Shown piece by piece: positions 22,332-35,730 of a DNA stretch of 64,000 nucleotides. The stretch is from Datura wrightii. Its lineage: Eukaryota; Streptophyta; Magnoliopsida; Solanales; Solanaceae. The notes beneath the pieces were generated by a model, which was not told where the DNA came from, searched no databases, and saw nothing but the letters and a program-made list of their open reading frames with translations. The stretch covers positions 156,315,001 through 156,379,000 of the forward strand of contig JASDFA010000003.1 of the NCBI GenBank assembly GCA_035772735.1. The letters run 5' to 3'. The position numbers and the translations under genes are program-made. Numbering within the stretch: position 1 is the first letter of the stretch; the number at the start of each line of letters is the position of its first letter.

Positions 22332-25300
22332 TATAACGATCCGTTCGATCGTTATAGAGCCTCGATGACATTAGCGTAATGATTTAAAATTTTGCAGGCA
22401 GCAAGATCGCCGTAGCGAACGAGCCTTCACCGTAGCGGGACCGCTGCAACAGAAATGTACCACTGCAGCGATGTCGCGAGGCAGAAAACTAGTTTAAGTT
22501 AAGATTTCAAAATTTTTCACCCATTATCCTAAGGCACGAAGTTTGAGAGTTCTGGTGGGAATTTTCAAGGGCTAGAGCAGTTTCTTATTCCAATGTAAGA
22601 TTTTCTTGTTAATCCTTCCATCTTATGATTTCTCTAACACTAAAATTAAAGATGGTCTTTAATGGTGAATCTCTAGCTAAGAATCCTAGGTTTGTGAAAA
22701 CTAGGGTTAGGGTTATGGAAATGATTGGATGTTGATTTCTAGGTCTATAGGTGACAAATTAACACTTTCTAGGGTGAATATGATTATAAAATGATGTTTT
22801 GGGATAGTTTGAGACCTAGAATTCAGTGAATTGAAACCCTCAATATTAAAAACTGTTTTAAGAGGGTTAGAGGAGTAAAAACTTCATGAACTAGGGTTGA
22901 ATGATAGTTGTAGATTTGGGTTGTAATAACTTAGCCTACGATTATTGAATTAGGCTGTAACAATGGGTAGAATAGAGTGTGTTGAGTTTCCAAACCCTTG
23001 AATTGAAGAAGTAGCCTATTGATTGATTCCTTGATATCTTATTTCTAGACTTAGAACATTCTGAGGCATTGAGGAAAGGAAAAACTTCTGTCGAGTAGCT
23101 GCATGTTCCAATTCTGCGATCCAGGTAGGTTATGATTTACCTTTGTGTTAGACTATAATTAGTGAATCGTATACGTGTATACTATTGATCTACAATCGAT
23201 GAGGATAGAGGGATCATAAAATATAGTGATTTGATAAAATACTTATAGTGACGTAACTATAAAAGTGGAGGATTAATCCTAACGATAAGAATACATGGAT
23301 ACGTAAAACCTAATTGATGATTAATAATGGGGGGGGGGGGTGCACTCTTAATGTGATGTTCACGATGAGTACTCTTGATTGGATAATTCTTGATAATGTG
23401 TTCTTGATATTATGATTTTGGTAGTTCTGCCTTGAGGTGATATTCTTGATAGCAGATGTTGATTACATGTGATTGTGATTGTTCTTGATGGTATATTTTG
23501 ATGGCGCATTTGATAGTATAAATTATGATTATATCCTTGTGCAAGTGGTGTATAAAAGAAGAGGAACAAGAATGAAACAAGATGAATAAACCCAATGGGG
23601 TTATGTGAACTTGTTGGTGCTCTTTTATAGGCCATGAATGAGAAGGTGAATTAGTGATGTAAATTAACTAGCTTAGAACGAGTTTGAGTTAAGGAAAGAA
23701 CAAGTAATTGTAAGAAATCGTAGTTAACTAGGTTGAGTGATTTATACTCGTTTTTATCTAATTAATCTTATGTGTTGATGAATTGACTTGGAGAAAAATT
23801 AGAAACACTAATGGGGCAAAATTAACACGAATAAAACACGATTAGACTACTTTAAATAGAAAGTCACAGAATTAAGGTGTTAAATAAGGTTGAAAGAATT
23901 TGAATGAATGATGGGTCCCTAGGAAATAAGAGGGCTGGCAAATTTACCCTTGAGAATTGTGAATTATATCATTGTGATGGTTTGATTGTGAATTTTGATT
24001 GAAGTGGGACTACGTGTTTAATAATTGATAATTAATACAATAATAAGTAACGATATAGGAAGAATTACTTCTTAAACTAGATAACTGGTAAATGTGGTAA
24101 GTTGTGGGTATAGCTAATGGGTCTTCGTGCCTTGATCATGTAGAATAATATTGATATCTTATATGATTGTAGATGAGGTTTGAGAAGCTCGATGCAATAA
24201 TTTTCATGGTGGGAGTTAAGAGAAATTGAGAAAAACAATATGTGCTTATGTGGTGTCATATGTGTTGACCAAATGAAATACTTGATGAATTGTGTTGATG
24301 GTCATTGATTTGTATACCTTTTGAGTGGTTACCTGAGTTGACTGAGTAGATTTGCATGATAAATATGTTGTTTGTTATTGATTCATTACTTCTTTCTAAA
24401 TGATCACATAAGTTGACGAAGTATTATGTATGAAATGCTATGCGGAGGATCCGTGGTGGATAAATGGTTTGCCGAGTTGTCATACGAGTTGACTAATTGA
24501 TATCATGTTGCTTGTGTTGATGAGTAAGGAATAATAGATTCTTATCCTGTGATTAACGTAAATGAGATTTCTAGTATATCATACCTTGAAATGAGAGGAA
24601 ATGAGAGGCTCGTGTCCGAGGTGAGCATCCAGGCGAGCAGTATGAATGGGTACATAGACAGGTATGAATAAATGTGCATATGGTTGGGTGTACGAATATG
24701 AGTACACAGACAGGTATGACTAAATATCCATATGACTGGGTGTATAGTATATGAATTTCTAGAGTCCCTTACAGGTCATGACTGGAAGGGCAAAAATAAG
24801 ATCCTCTGGCATGTATGTACAGTAATATGATGGAGGTGTGTGCCCGACACATCACAAATGATATGATTGTGATAGAGAGCAGTACAGGTATGTCATGATG
24901 TACATACAGCTGTGAGACAGAGGTTATTACAAGTATGTTTGATATACATATGGTTGCGTGATAGAGTTCGTAACAGGTATGAAATCGACATGTGTACAGA
25001 CATCAGGTGAGATGAAATTAATGATGACAGGTCTGATTACCTTAGATTCAGGTCTTATTTATATTATAAACCTTGGTCTTTTGGTGAATTTGTTCGCGGA
25101 TGAGTTAATGTTTGTATTCAAAGTTATTGAGTAAATGTGATTTAGGCGTTGTTGTTGTGTTGATCCTGACGGTGGGAGTATTTCATGAAAAGAGAAATAA
25201 AATGGATAATTATGATAAGATGAAATATGGTGAAGTGTATATTTAACTGAGTGTAGATTTTCACGGTTTGTGTGATGTTAGATCGTGTATGTTTGATGAG

Positions 25301-25980
25301 GTGTTGCAAGGAGTAAGGTTGCCAGCGAAGTCGAGTTACTTCCTAGAACAGTACTTCTGCAGCGCTAGAATTTCTGTTGCGGTGAGACCGCAGCAGGGGT
25401 TAAGTATCCGTTGCAGGAGGTCTAAACAGTGTGCACGCCAGCCTTTATGGCTAAGCTGGATAGAGAAATACAAATGCATGGTTAAATAACTGTCGTAAAA
25501 GAAGGGTGGAGAAATTATTTTGATAAATTGTTGAGTGATTGTCTAAACTGAATTATTGATTGCATGCTAACTTTACATTGTTGCGTAAACTAGTTGTAAT
25601 CGGTCGATGATGCCTACCAGTACATATGGTGTAATGGTACTATTCTTGCTACATCTTTTTGGCTGTAGGTTGTGGTAGGTGAATTACAGTTTCATGATTG
25701 GCGAGGCGATACTTAGCATTAGTTTCTGCATTTCCTTCGCAGGCGAAACTGTGTCTTTTTACTTGTCTGTATTTTAAATAGAGCACTTGTACCTGTTTAG
25801 ACTATATCTTGGGAAAGTCAAGGGTTGTGGAAAATGTTTTATCGAACTTTTAAAACATTGTTGATTTGTAAAAATTTATGAGAGTTGTAATTATTACTTT
25901 ATGTTGCTCAAAAAGAGGTTCTCCTAGTGAGTAGAGTCAATGTAGGTGCCCGCACGACCCACCCATTTGGGGTCATGACA
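22332..25980 (+). mobile_element. Gypsy solo LTR related to element A's LTR
   Basis: It starts TATAACGATCCG (element A starts TGTAACGACCCG) and ends GGGGTCATGACA (element A ends GGGTCATGACA). Internal blocks shared with element A's LTRs include AATGAGAGGCTCG...CCGAGG near 24590 and ATTTCTAGAGTCCC..CAGGTCATGACTGGA near 24755. The flanking pentamers are GCATA at 22327-22331 and GCATT at 25981-25985, four of five matching. No internal region is present, so it is a solo LTR. GC-rich words built around CTGCAGCG occur at 22385-22490 and 25350-25425. A twelve-G run lies at 23329-23340. Confidence 0.75.
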
Positions 25981-27003
25981 GCATTGCTATTGTATATATT
26001 AATTTATGTGATGTATACAATTACAAGTTATTGATAGTATACGTCAAAAATGATATTACCTTCATTCGAAATATGTTGATATATATGACCAGGTTTGTAT
26101 ACATATTCACAATTGTATATACATAATATCAACCCCATATACATCCTAATATTATACATCCAAAATATCGTAAAACTTCACTTTCTATATACTTCCTCTT
26201 TTAAGAACTTTTTCTTCTATTTGGATACAGAAATGGTCTTATACATGGAGAATCTTGAAAGTTAGAGTTATTACCCCAATCCTTAATAAGTTTTTCCGGA
26301 AAACTGGTCTTACCCATTGAATTTAGATTTAAAAAAAACATAATTTTTTTTATAGAAACCCTTATTCCAACTGCAGGATAAAGAACCTCAAAACCCTAAT
26401 TTTTTTGTGGAAAAAAAAAGCACACATAGTGAACATACAAATATACCGTGGGATTCTATTTACCAGTTTGGAGATTTACTATTGTATTGAATTTTTAATG
26501 AAGAGAATTTAGGGAGAAGATAGTGTCATGACTTTCGATCACCCTCTAGTGAGTTCTTCACAAGAATATAATAGTATTTTTCTATCCAAAATTCATACAA
26601 AAAGTTGAACATGGACATATTCATTACCACATTTGGAGGGTTGTTTTTATTCTCTTTTTCTTGTAGTCTTGTAGACCTTAAGTAACCTTTAAGCATACAC
26701 CAAAAGAGAAAAAGAAACCTCTTTTTGTCAAGTAAATTTGGGGTCCAACTTTATATTATTAGATACACATTTCATATTGAACTTGAGCGAATTTTTAAGC
26801 CTTGAGTAAGATATACACATTATATATTGATTTTATATAATTTTTATACACAGAATTTTGAGCGAGATATACCCATTTTATACTATTTTTATACACGAAA
26901 TTTTGAGCAAAAATATGAGGGAATTTTTTTTTAAAAAAGAAAACTGATGTTATGTTTTATAAACTGAAAAATCTTGGTATATTTTGTAATATTAAGTAAT
27001 ATT

Positions 27004-27004
<1 letters not shown>

Positions 27005-27042
<38 letters not shown>
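27005..27042. repeat. (TG)n microsatellite
   Basis: A pure TG run of about 19 units. Confidence 0.95.
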
Positions 27043-27045
<3 letters not shown>

Positions 27046-27551
27046 AAATTTACCTTTTTTTTTGGATATTTTTAAAAATATATATTCTAATATAAAATAT
27101 TACATTCACATAACCATATTTTTTATTTACACTCACATAGCCAAAAGAAAATCGCAATAATGTTTTTACATATAGATATACAACTTTATACAATATTATA
27201 CAATGTTATACAATATCATACAACATTATACATCTTTTGTAGACAATATATTTATATAAAATTATTCGAAAATATATAATAGTGTATAAAAAGTATTTAT
27301 ACAAATACTTTTACATGATTATATAAAATTATACAAACTTAAATAAAATTGATATATTATCGACTAATTCACTATGAATAACTACTTTATACTTTTTTAT
27401 GCAATACTATTTCAAATCAACAAAATAAAAGGACCAAAAAATAAAAAACAATACTTAATTCTTTATCTTATTTATTTTTTCATAAATCTAAGGTGTGAAA
27501 AAGAATACCAACAATGATATATAAAAAATAACCACAAAAATAAGAAGAAAA

Positions 27552-27573
27552 AGTAGTAGTAGTAGTAGTAGTT
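27552..27573. repeat. (AGT)7 microsatellite
   Basis: Seven AGT units follow an A-rich stretch. Confidence 0.95.
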
Positions 27574-28704
27574 AACTGTCAATTGGCACAAGCAAATGAA
27601 TTGTGAGTTTTCTAATACTTGTTGAGAATTTTGAATTAAAATCAATCTTTCAGACAACTCCAAAGCAAATCGAAAGCAGATTTTTCAAACCTATAATATT
27701 TTTATTGCAAATAATGTTTTGCTAAATTCAGGTTTCAATTTTCAAGGGTTTATTAAATAACTTAAGTGATTAATATATTTTCTAAAAGTTATTAAATAAA
27801 CCCGATTCATAAATTCAAAATTGAATTAATATGTCTAACTCAAAGATTAAACATAGATATTATAAAACTTTTTAAGGTAATAACCATTTGTTACAGATTT
27901 AGACAAATTATAAATTGATTTACTAGTTGAATTAATGAAATAATTGAAGTGCTAAATAAATTATTTCAAAACAAACCCTCCAAAATCTCTTTTTTAAACA
28001 AGTTATACCTGTTTTACCTAAAATTTATTTTAAATTCGCTGGTAATCATATTTGCGGATTTTTTAAAGTGCTTAACACCTTCTTTGAATAATCACCAGAA
28101 CCCTTACTAGTTCTTTGATTTTATTAAAGGTTTTTCCTAAATACCTCTTTAAAAAATGATTTTCTAATTTTCATAAATAATTAGGTGATGACTCAGTGTC
28201 TTTAACAAATAGCCAAGTTTTGAAATATTTTTAACAAGTTTAAAAATGGATCATAACAAAGATCCTAATATCCAAATTCATATGTCTATGTATTTAATAT
28301 TTTATTTTTGTTTTTGGTCGAGTTTTTGTGTTTCTTTTCCTTTTTAATAGACCTATTTTTCTGATATATAATTTGGGTCTTATGCTCGTTTTGAAAACAA
28401 TCTACAGACATTCATTAATATGATACGAATATGACTACTTAATACGTCAGAAATGCCATGTCACTTTTGAGTTGGACAGATCACAAGTTTAAGAGCATTC
28501 TGTTTTGAAGGAAAAAGTAGTTAGGCCAGATCAAAAGCACTATCCCATTTATTTTCTGTTACTAATCGATTAATTTTCTATTTTGATTAGTAAGTTGTTA
28601 AATTGCTTTTTCTCAAAGCTTAGTGAGTACTATAAATCGGATTTATGTAATATTGATAATTTCCATCATCCAATCGAGAACAAGTCGAATGAAACCTGGC
28701 GAAA

Positions 28705-29050
28705 AATAAGTGAACACTTTGCTGAGGAATGAAACTTCGTGTTTATTTTTCTTCAAACCTCCAATCTTCTCTTGCTCGCCACTACTAACGGGGTCTCGGT
28801 TGATTTCCCTTCCTTTAGCTACTAAGATGTTTCAGTTTGCTAAGTTTGAAAAGTCCAAAGAGCACAGACTAGCCACGGAGCTTGGATACGGTTTTTCGAT
28901 CAGAGATCCATGGATAATAGACGGTATCTACCCGTGGCTTTTCGCCTCTTCAAGTGTCCTTCCTTCTCAATGCCCAGGCATTCATCGAATGCATTCTTTT
29001 CGATCTTGTACCCTATGTAAGCTTGCAAAGCACAGGCTAGACAAGTGGTA
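28705..29050 (-). pseudogene. Nuclear copy of mitochondrial 26S rRNA 5' end (NUMT)
   Basis: Read on the minus strand, this contains in order GAATGCCTGGGCATTGAG, AAAGCCACGGGTAG, ATCCATGGATCTC, AACTGAAACATCTTAGTAGC, AAATCAACCGAGACCCCGTT and AGTAGTGGCGAGC. These are the conserved blocks of the 5' domain of bacterial-type 23S rRNA. The GAGACCCCGTTAGTAGTGG form fits plant mitochondrial 26S rRNA better than the plastid version as I recall it. It is GC-balanced in an AT-rich setting and directly abuts element A's 5' LTR. It is a fragment without rRNA function; the ends are approximate. An open reading frame on the other strand is a by-product. Confidence 0.75.
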
Positions 29051-29114
29051 GACTGAACACCAACCCAATCACGACGAAAAAAAGAAAAAGCAAGTACATC
29101 CTTAACGTCCTTTT

Positions 29115-32100
29115 TGTAACGACCCGTACATCGTTACGAGATGGTTAAGGGCATAGAACACAAAAAACTAGCTTAAGATGAGATAGAGAGGTCGTGAAAT
29201 AAACAAAATATAGAATTGTGCATTTTGAGTAGCTACTAGTCCGGGGGGACTGCTACAGCGGTGGCATTCCCACTGCAGTGAGACCGTAATAGTGATCGGA
29301 GTCCCGCTGTGGTGAAAAATTGGAGAATAATTGTTGTAGCGCCCGATTTTCCTCGCGGAAAGTGAAACTCAACATGTGACAACTCTTGAAGGATTGTTTA
29401 AAAAGGAAGTGTTGCCACTTAACGATTTGACGTGCTTTAGGGCACCGTACTAACCTAAGGGTCTATTTTACTAACCTAGGTCACCAGAATCAAGCAAAGA
29501 TTCAAATTACCTAGAAAGAAAGGTGTTAGGCACCTTTCAAGGTCCACAAATATGGTTTCGAGCTGAATTCTTTAATTATGTGAGGTATTTACTAAGCAAG
29601 CAAACAAGATTGATTTTAACTTTTCTTACATAAAACCAGTTAGATGAACTATGTGATCAAAAATAATAATGTGTTCAAATAGCATTGTAATAAATGAAAA
29701 CAGATAAAGCGAGAAAGACATAATGCGAGGAATATAATTTATCCGAATAATGATTGACAAGAAAAGGCAAATAACAAAATAAATACTAATTAGAGAAACA
29801 ATAACAAAACAAATAAATAAAAATTCTAAAGATTGGATCGAACCTCAAAAAGGCGCCTACGTATCCCGAAAGGGAATCAGGTCAAACATAATTCTGCCCA
29901 AAATGAGGGGATGATTATTTTAATCTAATGGAATCACCCCGTGCGACTAAAATAATATTTTGCAACCTATTTAAGTTGCTTGTATTATTCAATACAGACT
30001 ATCCTTTTCCACTAACCACCTAAATAATTTGTTATTAATCCTAAAGCTAACACCCTAACATGTGCCTACCTAATCTTAATGTCCAAGAGGCATTTGGACT
30101 ACTATTTTGGAGTTGGATCTAAAATCCCTAGGGGCTTTTTAAAAAAATGTTTAACGCCAAATAAATCAAAAATGATAAAGATATAAGGGCTTCACGAGCA
30201 TGATTTCTAAACAAATCCTATAAACATGATTTCTAATGCAAAAAGGATAAGATTAAAATGTGCAATACATAATACAACTTGTTAGACTAAATATATAATT
30301 TAAACAAATCAATGAGATCTACACTACAAAATAAACTAGATTATGACAAAATAAAGCATGATTCTTACAAGATGAGACTAGGTAGTAGGTTCATTGATGC
30401 AGACAACATGAAACTCATAGATTTAATAATTGATTAACTATTGACAAGCTTGATATCTAACAAGTTATTAATCCAATTTTAATCCTCTAACACGTATTGC
30501 AAGTAATCCCTATAGGCAGATCTACTAAAATTTAAACCCAAGACACACTTCAATTTCAATTGTTTTAATTCATATAAATCCTATAGGCATGACATCTAAG
30601 ACTAACAATTCCAAACATGATTCATACGACTTAATTTAGTTGTATGTAGTTTATTAATTTAGTCATTTGTTCTGACTATATTAGTTAGTGTAAAGCAAAT
30701 TTACAAGTGGATTTCTAAGTATTGAACATGCCGGAAAAAAAAAAGAGTTAAACCTATAGGCATGCTTTCTAGCATTTTTGCACCTAAATATGAAATAAAC
30801 ATGCTATCTAAAGGGAAAAGGAGGAGGGTGGCGGAAGCAAACCAAAAGCAGAGATTCCCCACCCTCTTATAATAGATCCTTGTTCCACTATATCGAGGGT
30901 TCATACAATCGTTACAAGTGCTTGATCAGACAATATCATAACAAATAAATAAATAAATAAAACTATTCTAAAATGACTCTCCGTTCCCCATTCCGAACCC
31001 GAGCAAACTCTCTGTGATCTCAAAGATAAGGAAGGGAATACCTGCTATCAAAGAGTAAACAAATACAAGCAATATGTGTACACATGCAAAACAGTGGTGT
31101 CTCTGTGTGTATATATATAAATAAACAGTAAGCAAATAAAGAGAACTGGTTTAACCAACCCATCAAATAAGCAAAGTTGTATTTTCTTAAGAAAAACCAG
31201 TAAGGTTTGGATGACTATTGCTGAAGAAAATAGCCGTCCTCTTTATTGAAGGGAGAGGTCCTCTTTATATAATAGAGAAAGAAATCAAATAGAAGATAAA
31301 TAGGGATAAAATAATCAATCCGAATCAGTCCAGAAAATAATTTTTCTTAATTAATAAAATCATATCAAGATACACCATGAAAGAATCACATAAGGAAAGA
31401 AAGAATCAAGGAAATTTCCTTAACTAAAAAAAATATTGAGATCTTTCAAGGAAAATCTCTCTTTACCAAAACTGATCTTATTTTAAGAAAAGTATAGGAA
31501 GGAGCAATCAGGAAGGCGCATAAGTGAAATTTCTTTCCTTAATCGACATGATCCAATTAATTAATTGGACAAATTAACTATGTATCACATGAATCAGAAC
31601 TTACCAAGAATAAATAACTAAATATAAGAAAAGAAAAGATATCAATTAAATAAAAAAAAATTAAGAACTGTCATATAACAACGACCTATAATCAACAAGC
31701 ACACATATGGAAGAAAAACCAATGCAACCAAATTGAGAAAAATATCGGAATCAATGAGGAGGAATATATGTATAGTCTGATGGATACTTTTGAAATCGCA
31801 TCTGAGTCTTACCCTGAATAAACAAGTATCATGAGTATTCAAAACTAAGAGAGGAACTTCGCACATTGAATATACTAATTCAGCAACTTCGTTTAAGAAT
31901 TTATAAAGGTGAAAATTATCAAACTCGGCAGACATGCTTTGCTAATTGAGGCTAAACAGTTTAAAATATACTACAATCAAACATGGTCAGCGTGATTGAA
32001 ACCATACTTCAGGCTGATAATCGTGTGAAGGCACACAATAAATTAAACACGCTGAGATTATGTCAAAACACATATCACTTCATAAACTTCTATACACAGA

Positions 32101-33316
32101 CAAAGAAGGAAAAATCTAGAAAATATTATATGTCAGGGCTATGGGCAGATCATAAAATTTAAACTCAGTCACATGTAATAACACATAGAATAACAAGAAA
32201 ATAATCAACGAATTGGTATGAAAATGGGTAATCAAACTTTGATAAGAGAAACAAAGGTGGAAAAAGAAAAGGATTTTATTAGAGGGATAAACCATGGACA
32301 GATACCCAAACCTTTGCAGTTTGGATCTGGAGCTCGTCAGGTCATTCCGATCGTTGTCGAAGGACTGTGAAGAAGAAAAGAAGAGGGGCCGAGGTGAATG
32401 TCGGATCTTGGCTGGACGGAGAAGAGGAAGACGAAGATAAGGGTGTGTTTCACCGATGGTTATGGGCGGCATTATCTCCAGCGAAGAAAGGTGTCCATTG
32501 GAGCAGACGAAGAGGAGAAGAGAAGAAGGAAATTCGGCGGTTGTCTCTAACCGAACATGAAGCAGCGGGAGGTGCGGCTGCTGGTGTTTTTCGGTGGCCG
32601 GATGAAAAGAGAAGAAGAGAGGTCGGCGGCGTTAATGGAGGTCTATTTGGTTGTTGGTGGTGTTGTCCGGATGGCGGTGGTGTAGTGGCGCAGTGACGGG
32701 AGAAGAGGAAGAAGATTATGCCGCCGGGTTTTGCACTGACAGTTCTCCGGCCAAAGTTGGCCGAAAAGGATGGTAGAAGAGGAGAGAGAGGGGAAGATGA
32801 AGGGTGAGGGCCGCGCGGCTGATATGTCAGGGGGAGAATAAAATTAGGTTTAGGGTATTGACATATTGAAAAAGGAAGAAAAAGTGCAATTAATCTACAC
32901 CGTTGAATTGATCTAGATAGAAGGCTGAGATTAATTTAGATGAAAGGGTCGGATCCAGGTAATAAAAGGGTCGACCAGATGGGTTAACGGGTAGGATTAA
33001 TATTAAAATTGAATTGGGTTTTAAAAAGTGGCCAGGTTTGGTAAAATAGGCTAAAATTGGTAGGAATTAGTGAAAAGTGGCTCAATCTTAAATAAATTGG
33101 GAAGAATTCAAAATTGGCTGCTATATAATTAATAAAATACTATATTTGTAAATAATTCAACAAATATGTGACATAATAATTTAATTTAAAAAATTATATA
33201 AACATTATTATCAACATAAATAATTCAAGTAATATTATTACGCAAATAATTTATAAAACTTAGTAAAATTATGTAAATATTATCATTTAAATAGTTTATA
33301 AAATTAAGTAAAATTT

Positions 33317-33352
<36 letters not shown>

Positions 33353-35512
33353 ATAAAAGCTTGTTTTATTAAAGGTATGTTAACATGAAATAGACTATAT
33401 AATTACATAATATCAGAAAATTAATAAATTAAAATTAACTGTAAATAAACATTTAAAAATTAAAGATTATAAATTTGAAACAATTATGCAAGATTCAAAT
33501 ATATATGTTAATTAATGCTAGAATATTACGATTACGAATTTAAATAATTCCATTAAAAGGTAATTTTAAAAATATGCATATATATATTGATACGTAGCTT
33601 AGACGGGGCATAGGAAGGTCAAAATTAGGTGTCAACAACTGTTTGAACTGCCACAGCGACCCTATGGCCGCTGTAGCGGGTTCCACTGCAGTGGGAAGGT
33701 AACCGCTACAGCAGACGACGGGTATCAGAAAGTGGGTTTAAGTTGAAATTATGGGATTTTCACCCTATTATTTTCAAAAATGAAATCAGGAGGTCTAGAG
33801 GACAGAAAAACTCTCCAGAGCAATAACCTCTTCACCCAAGGTAAGATTTTCGATTCTCTATCTCTAAAGCGAGTAGTTTTGATCCTAGAAGCTTTGTAGA
33901 CCTCGAAAGGGGGAATTTTGTAAAGGAAGAACCTCAAGATGTTAACTAGGGCTGAATTGTAGAGTTAGGGGGATGAATTGGGTTGGGTTGATAAGTTTTG
34001 AGCACCTCCTTAGAATCACATGTTGGGAACAAGGGTTGCTTAGGGAATTGAATTAGAATCGAGTATAATTAGGGTTTTACTTTTGGAAAACACCCCGAAG
34101 GGGAGGGTTTGATATGTTAGACTCTAAATTGAAAGGTAATTACCGAATTACTCTTGTGTTATAGATTTCACACATTCTGAAGCTTTGAGGAAAGGCAAGG
34201 CTCCCGTGGAGTAGTTAAATTGTTACATTCCAAATCAAGGTGGGTTATGGTTTATAGGGATAGACCTATATAATGGCATGTATAGTGTGCAATGTTGACA
34301 TACGATTGGTTTTCAGACGTTTATGTGATATGTAAGTCTATTGTTGTTAATTTATGTTATGAACGTGACTAAGATGGGAGCTGGTGTCACACTGGCATAG
34401 TATATGGATTTCTAGAGTACCCTGCAGGTCATGACTGGATGGACATAAATAAGACCCTCTGTCATGTTTGTACATGATTCATATGGTTGAGTGATAAGGA
34501 GAGATGGCGGAGGCGTGTGCCCATCATGCTACCCTTGGTTGTGTTGTTTGCGTATTTGTTTGTGATTTCATTTACATTCATGATGTGAATATGAACGTGC
34601 TATGAGAATGTGTGAAATTATTGTGTATACGATGCAAATTGATAAAAATGAACATAGTGTTAATGCTAAGTGCGACTTTGTCACTATGTGTAGTTATTGA
34701 GTAGTTGTCGCTATGAATAACTGAGGATTTGTAGCTCTTAATGGCTATTGTGATTGTTATTTTATTGTGGTTGTTTGATGGGTTTATGAAGTATGTGAAA
34801 TGTTAATCGTTGATCTAATGAACTGGGGGATGGATGCACTAAGAAGAGTGCAGCACGTCGAGCTACTGCCTACGCAGTGCCACTGCAGCGAAAGCATTTC
34901 TATTGCGGCGATTATCCGCTGCAGTGAGAGGCCTAATCTAGTGAGTAGGTCGATTGATTCTTAAGTAGAGGTATTGTTCATATAATGGATTGTATTTCTG
35001 TATAACATTGAGGACCTTTTTTATATCTCTATTGCTGTAATTATCTGTTATTATATAAGGTCGGCCGATAATGCCTACTAGTACTGTATCATGTATTGAC
35101 CCCTACCCCTGCATTCTTTTTTGAGTGCAAAGTTCGAGCCCGGTAGTTCTTCGTGCCCTCACCTATGAACTAGTAGCTTTTGTGGATTGAGAAGGTGTGC
35201 AAATGAGGACGCAGATCACTCTTTCATTGCAGATGTCCTTCTTTTGGACATGCAAACATTTTATTTCGTTTTTAGTTTTAGTTCCTTAGTTATGGAAGTA
35301 GACGCCTTGTGCAATGACTTTTAGGTCTTGGGTAATTTTGTTTTCTTTGTAATGTTGGTTTAAGCGGTTGATTCATGATGTAAAGTTATTTCAATAATTA
35401 AAGATAGTGTTTACCTTTTGCATGTCTCATTTTGGAGGTAGTATCGGGATTCATTGGTTTGCCCACTAGAGGGTTAGTGTGGGTTCCAATCACAACCATT
35501 TGGGTCATGACA
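29115..35512 (+). repeat. Element A 5' LTR, split by an Ogre-like solo LTR
   Basis: It starts TGTAACGACCCG and ends GGGTCATGACA. Removing 29335-33637 leaves about 2.1 kb that aligns with 60214-62659. It lacks a block of roughly 340 bases present in the 3' LTR (about 61160-61500). GC words of the CCGCTGTAGCGG type occur at 29240-29320, 33650-33715 and 34850-34935. Confidence 0.85.
29335..33637 (-). mobile_element. Ogre/Tat-like solo LTR, 4303 bp
   Basis: On the minus strand it starts TGTTGACACCTAATTTTGACC, a start I associate with Solanaceae Ogre/Tat LTRs, and ends GGGCGCTACA. The flanks ATTGT (29330-29334) and ACTGT (33638-33642) match at four of five bases and also match the sequence expected at this point of element A's LTR. 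There is no internal domain. A GC-rich stretch at 32380-32820 looks like a pyrimidine-rich leader on the element's strand. A TA/CA microsatellite lies at about 33320-33352. The ORFs inside have no recognisable domain. Confidence 0.75.
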
Positions 35513-35516
35513 AAGT

Positions 35517-35528
35517 TGGTATCAGAGA
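35517..35528 (+). other. Element A primer-binding site
   Basis: TGGTATCAGAGA, starting four bases after the LTR end, matches the initiator tRNA-Met type TGGTATCAGAGC except for the last base. Confidence 0.85.
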
Positions 35529-35730
35529 TCTAGGTTCATTGATCTCATTGCACTAAGACGGGTCTAGTAGAGTCTCATGGATCGGTGCAAAGACGTCTGT
35601 AACTTATCTTCGAGAGGCTGCAGGATTTTAGGAAAACTCTTTTCTTCTCTCCTTTCGTGCAATTACTTGATTTAAATTGATATATGGTGATCCAAATTGG
35701 TATCTAACCACTTTTCTTCTTCCTTCTCAA

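Larger units (their letters stand above)
25986..28704. other. AT-rich intergenic DNA
   Basis: Nothing coding is supported. The left part continues the TATACATA-rich texture seen before 22326. Two microsatellites are listed separately. Confidence 0.6.

Noticed and set aside
23360..23635. 91-codon minus-strand ORF
   Set aside because: It lies inside the solo LTR 22332-25980 and has no motif or relative in element A's LTRs.
28710..29051. 113-codon ORF as a possible protein gene
   Set aside because: It is antisense to conserved organellar rRNA blocks; the openness is a by-product.
32367..32696. 109-codon ORF in GC-rich DNA
   Set aside because: It lies in the leader-like part of the Ogre-type LTR on the opposite strand, with no domain.
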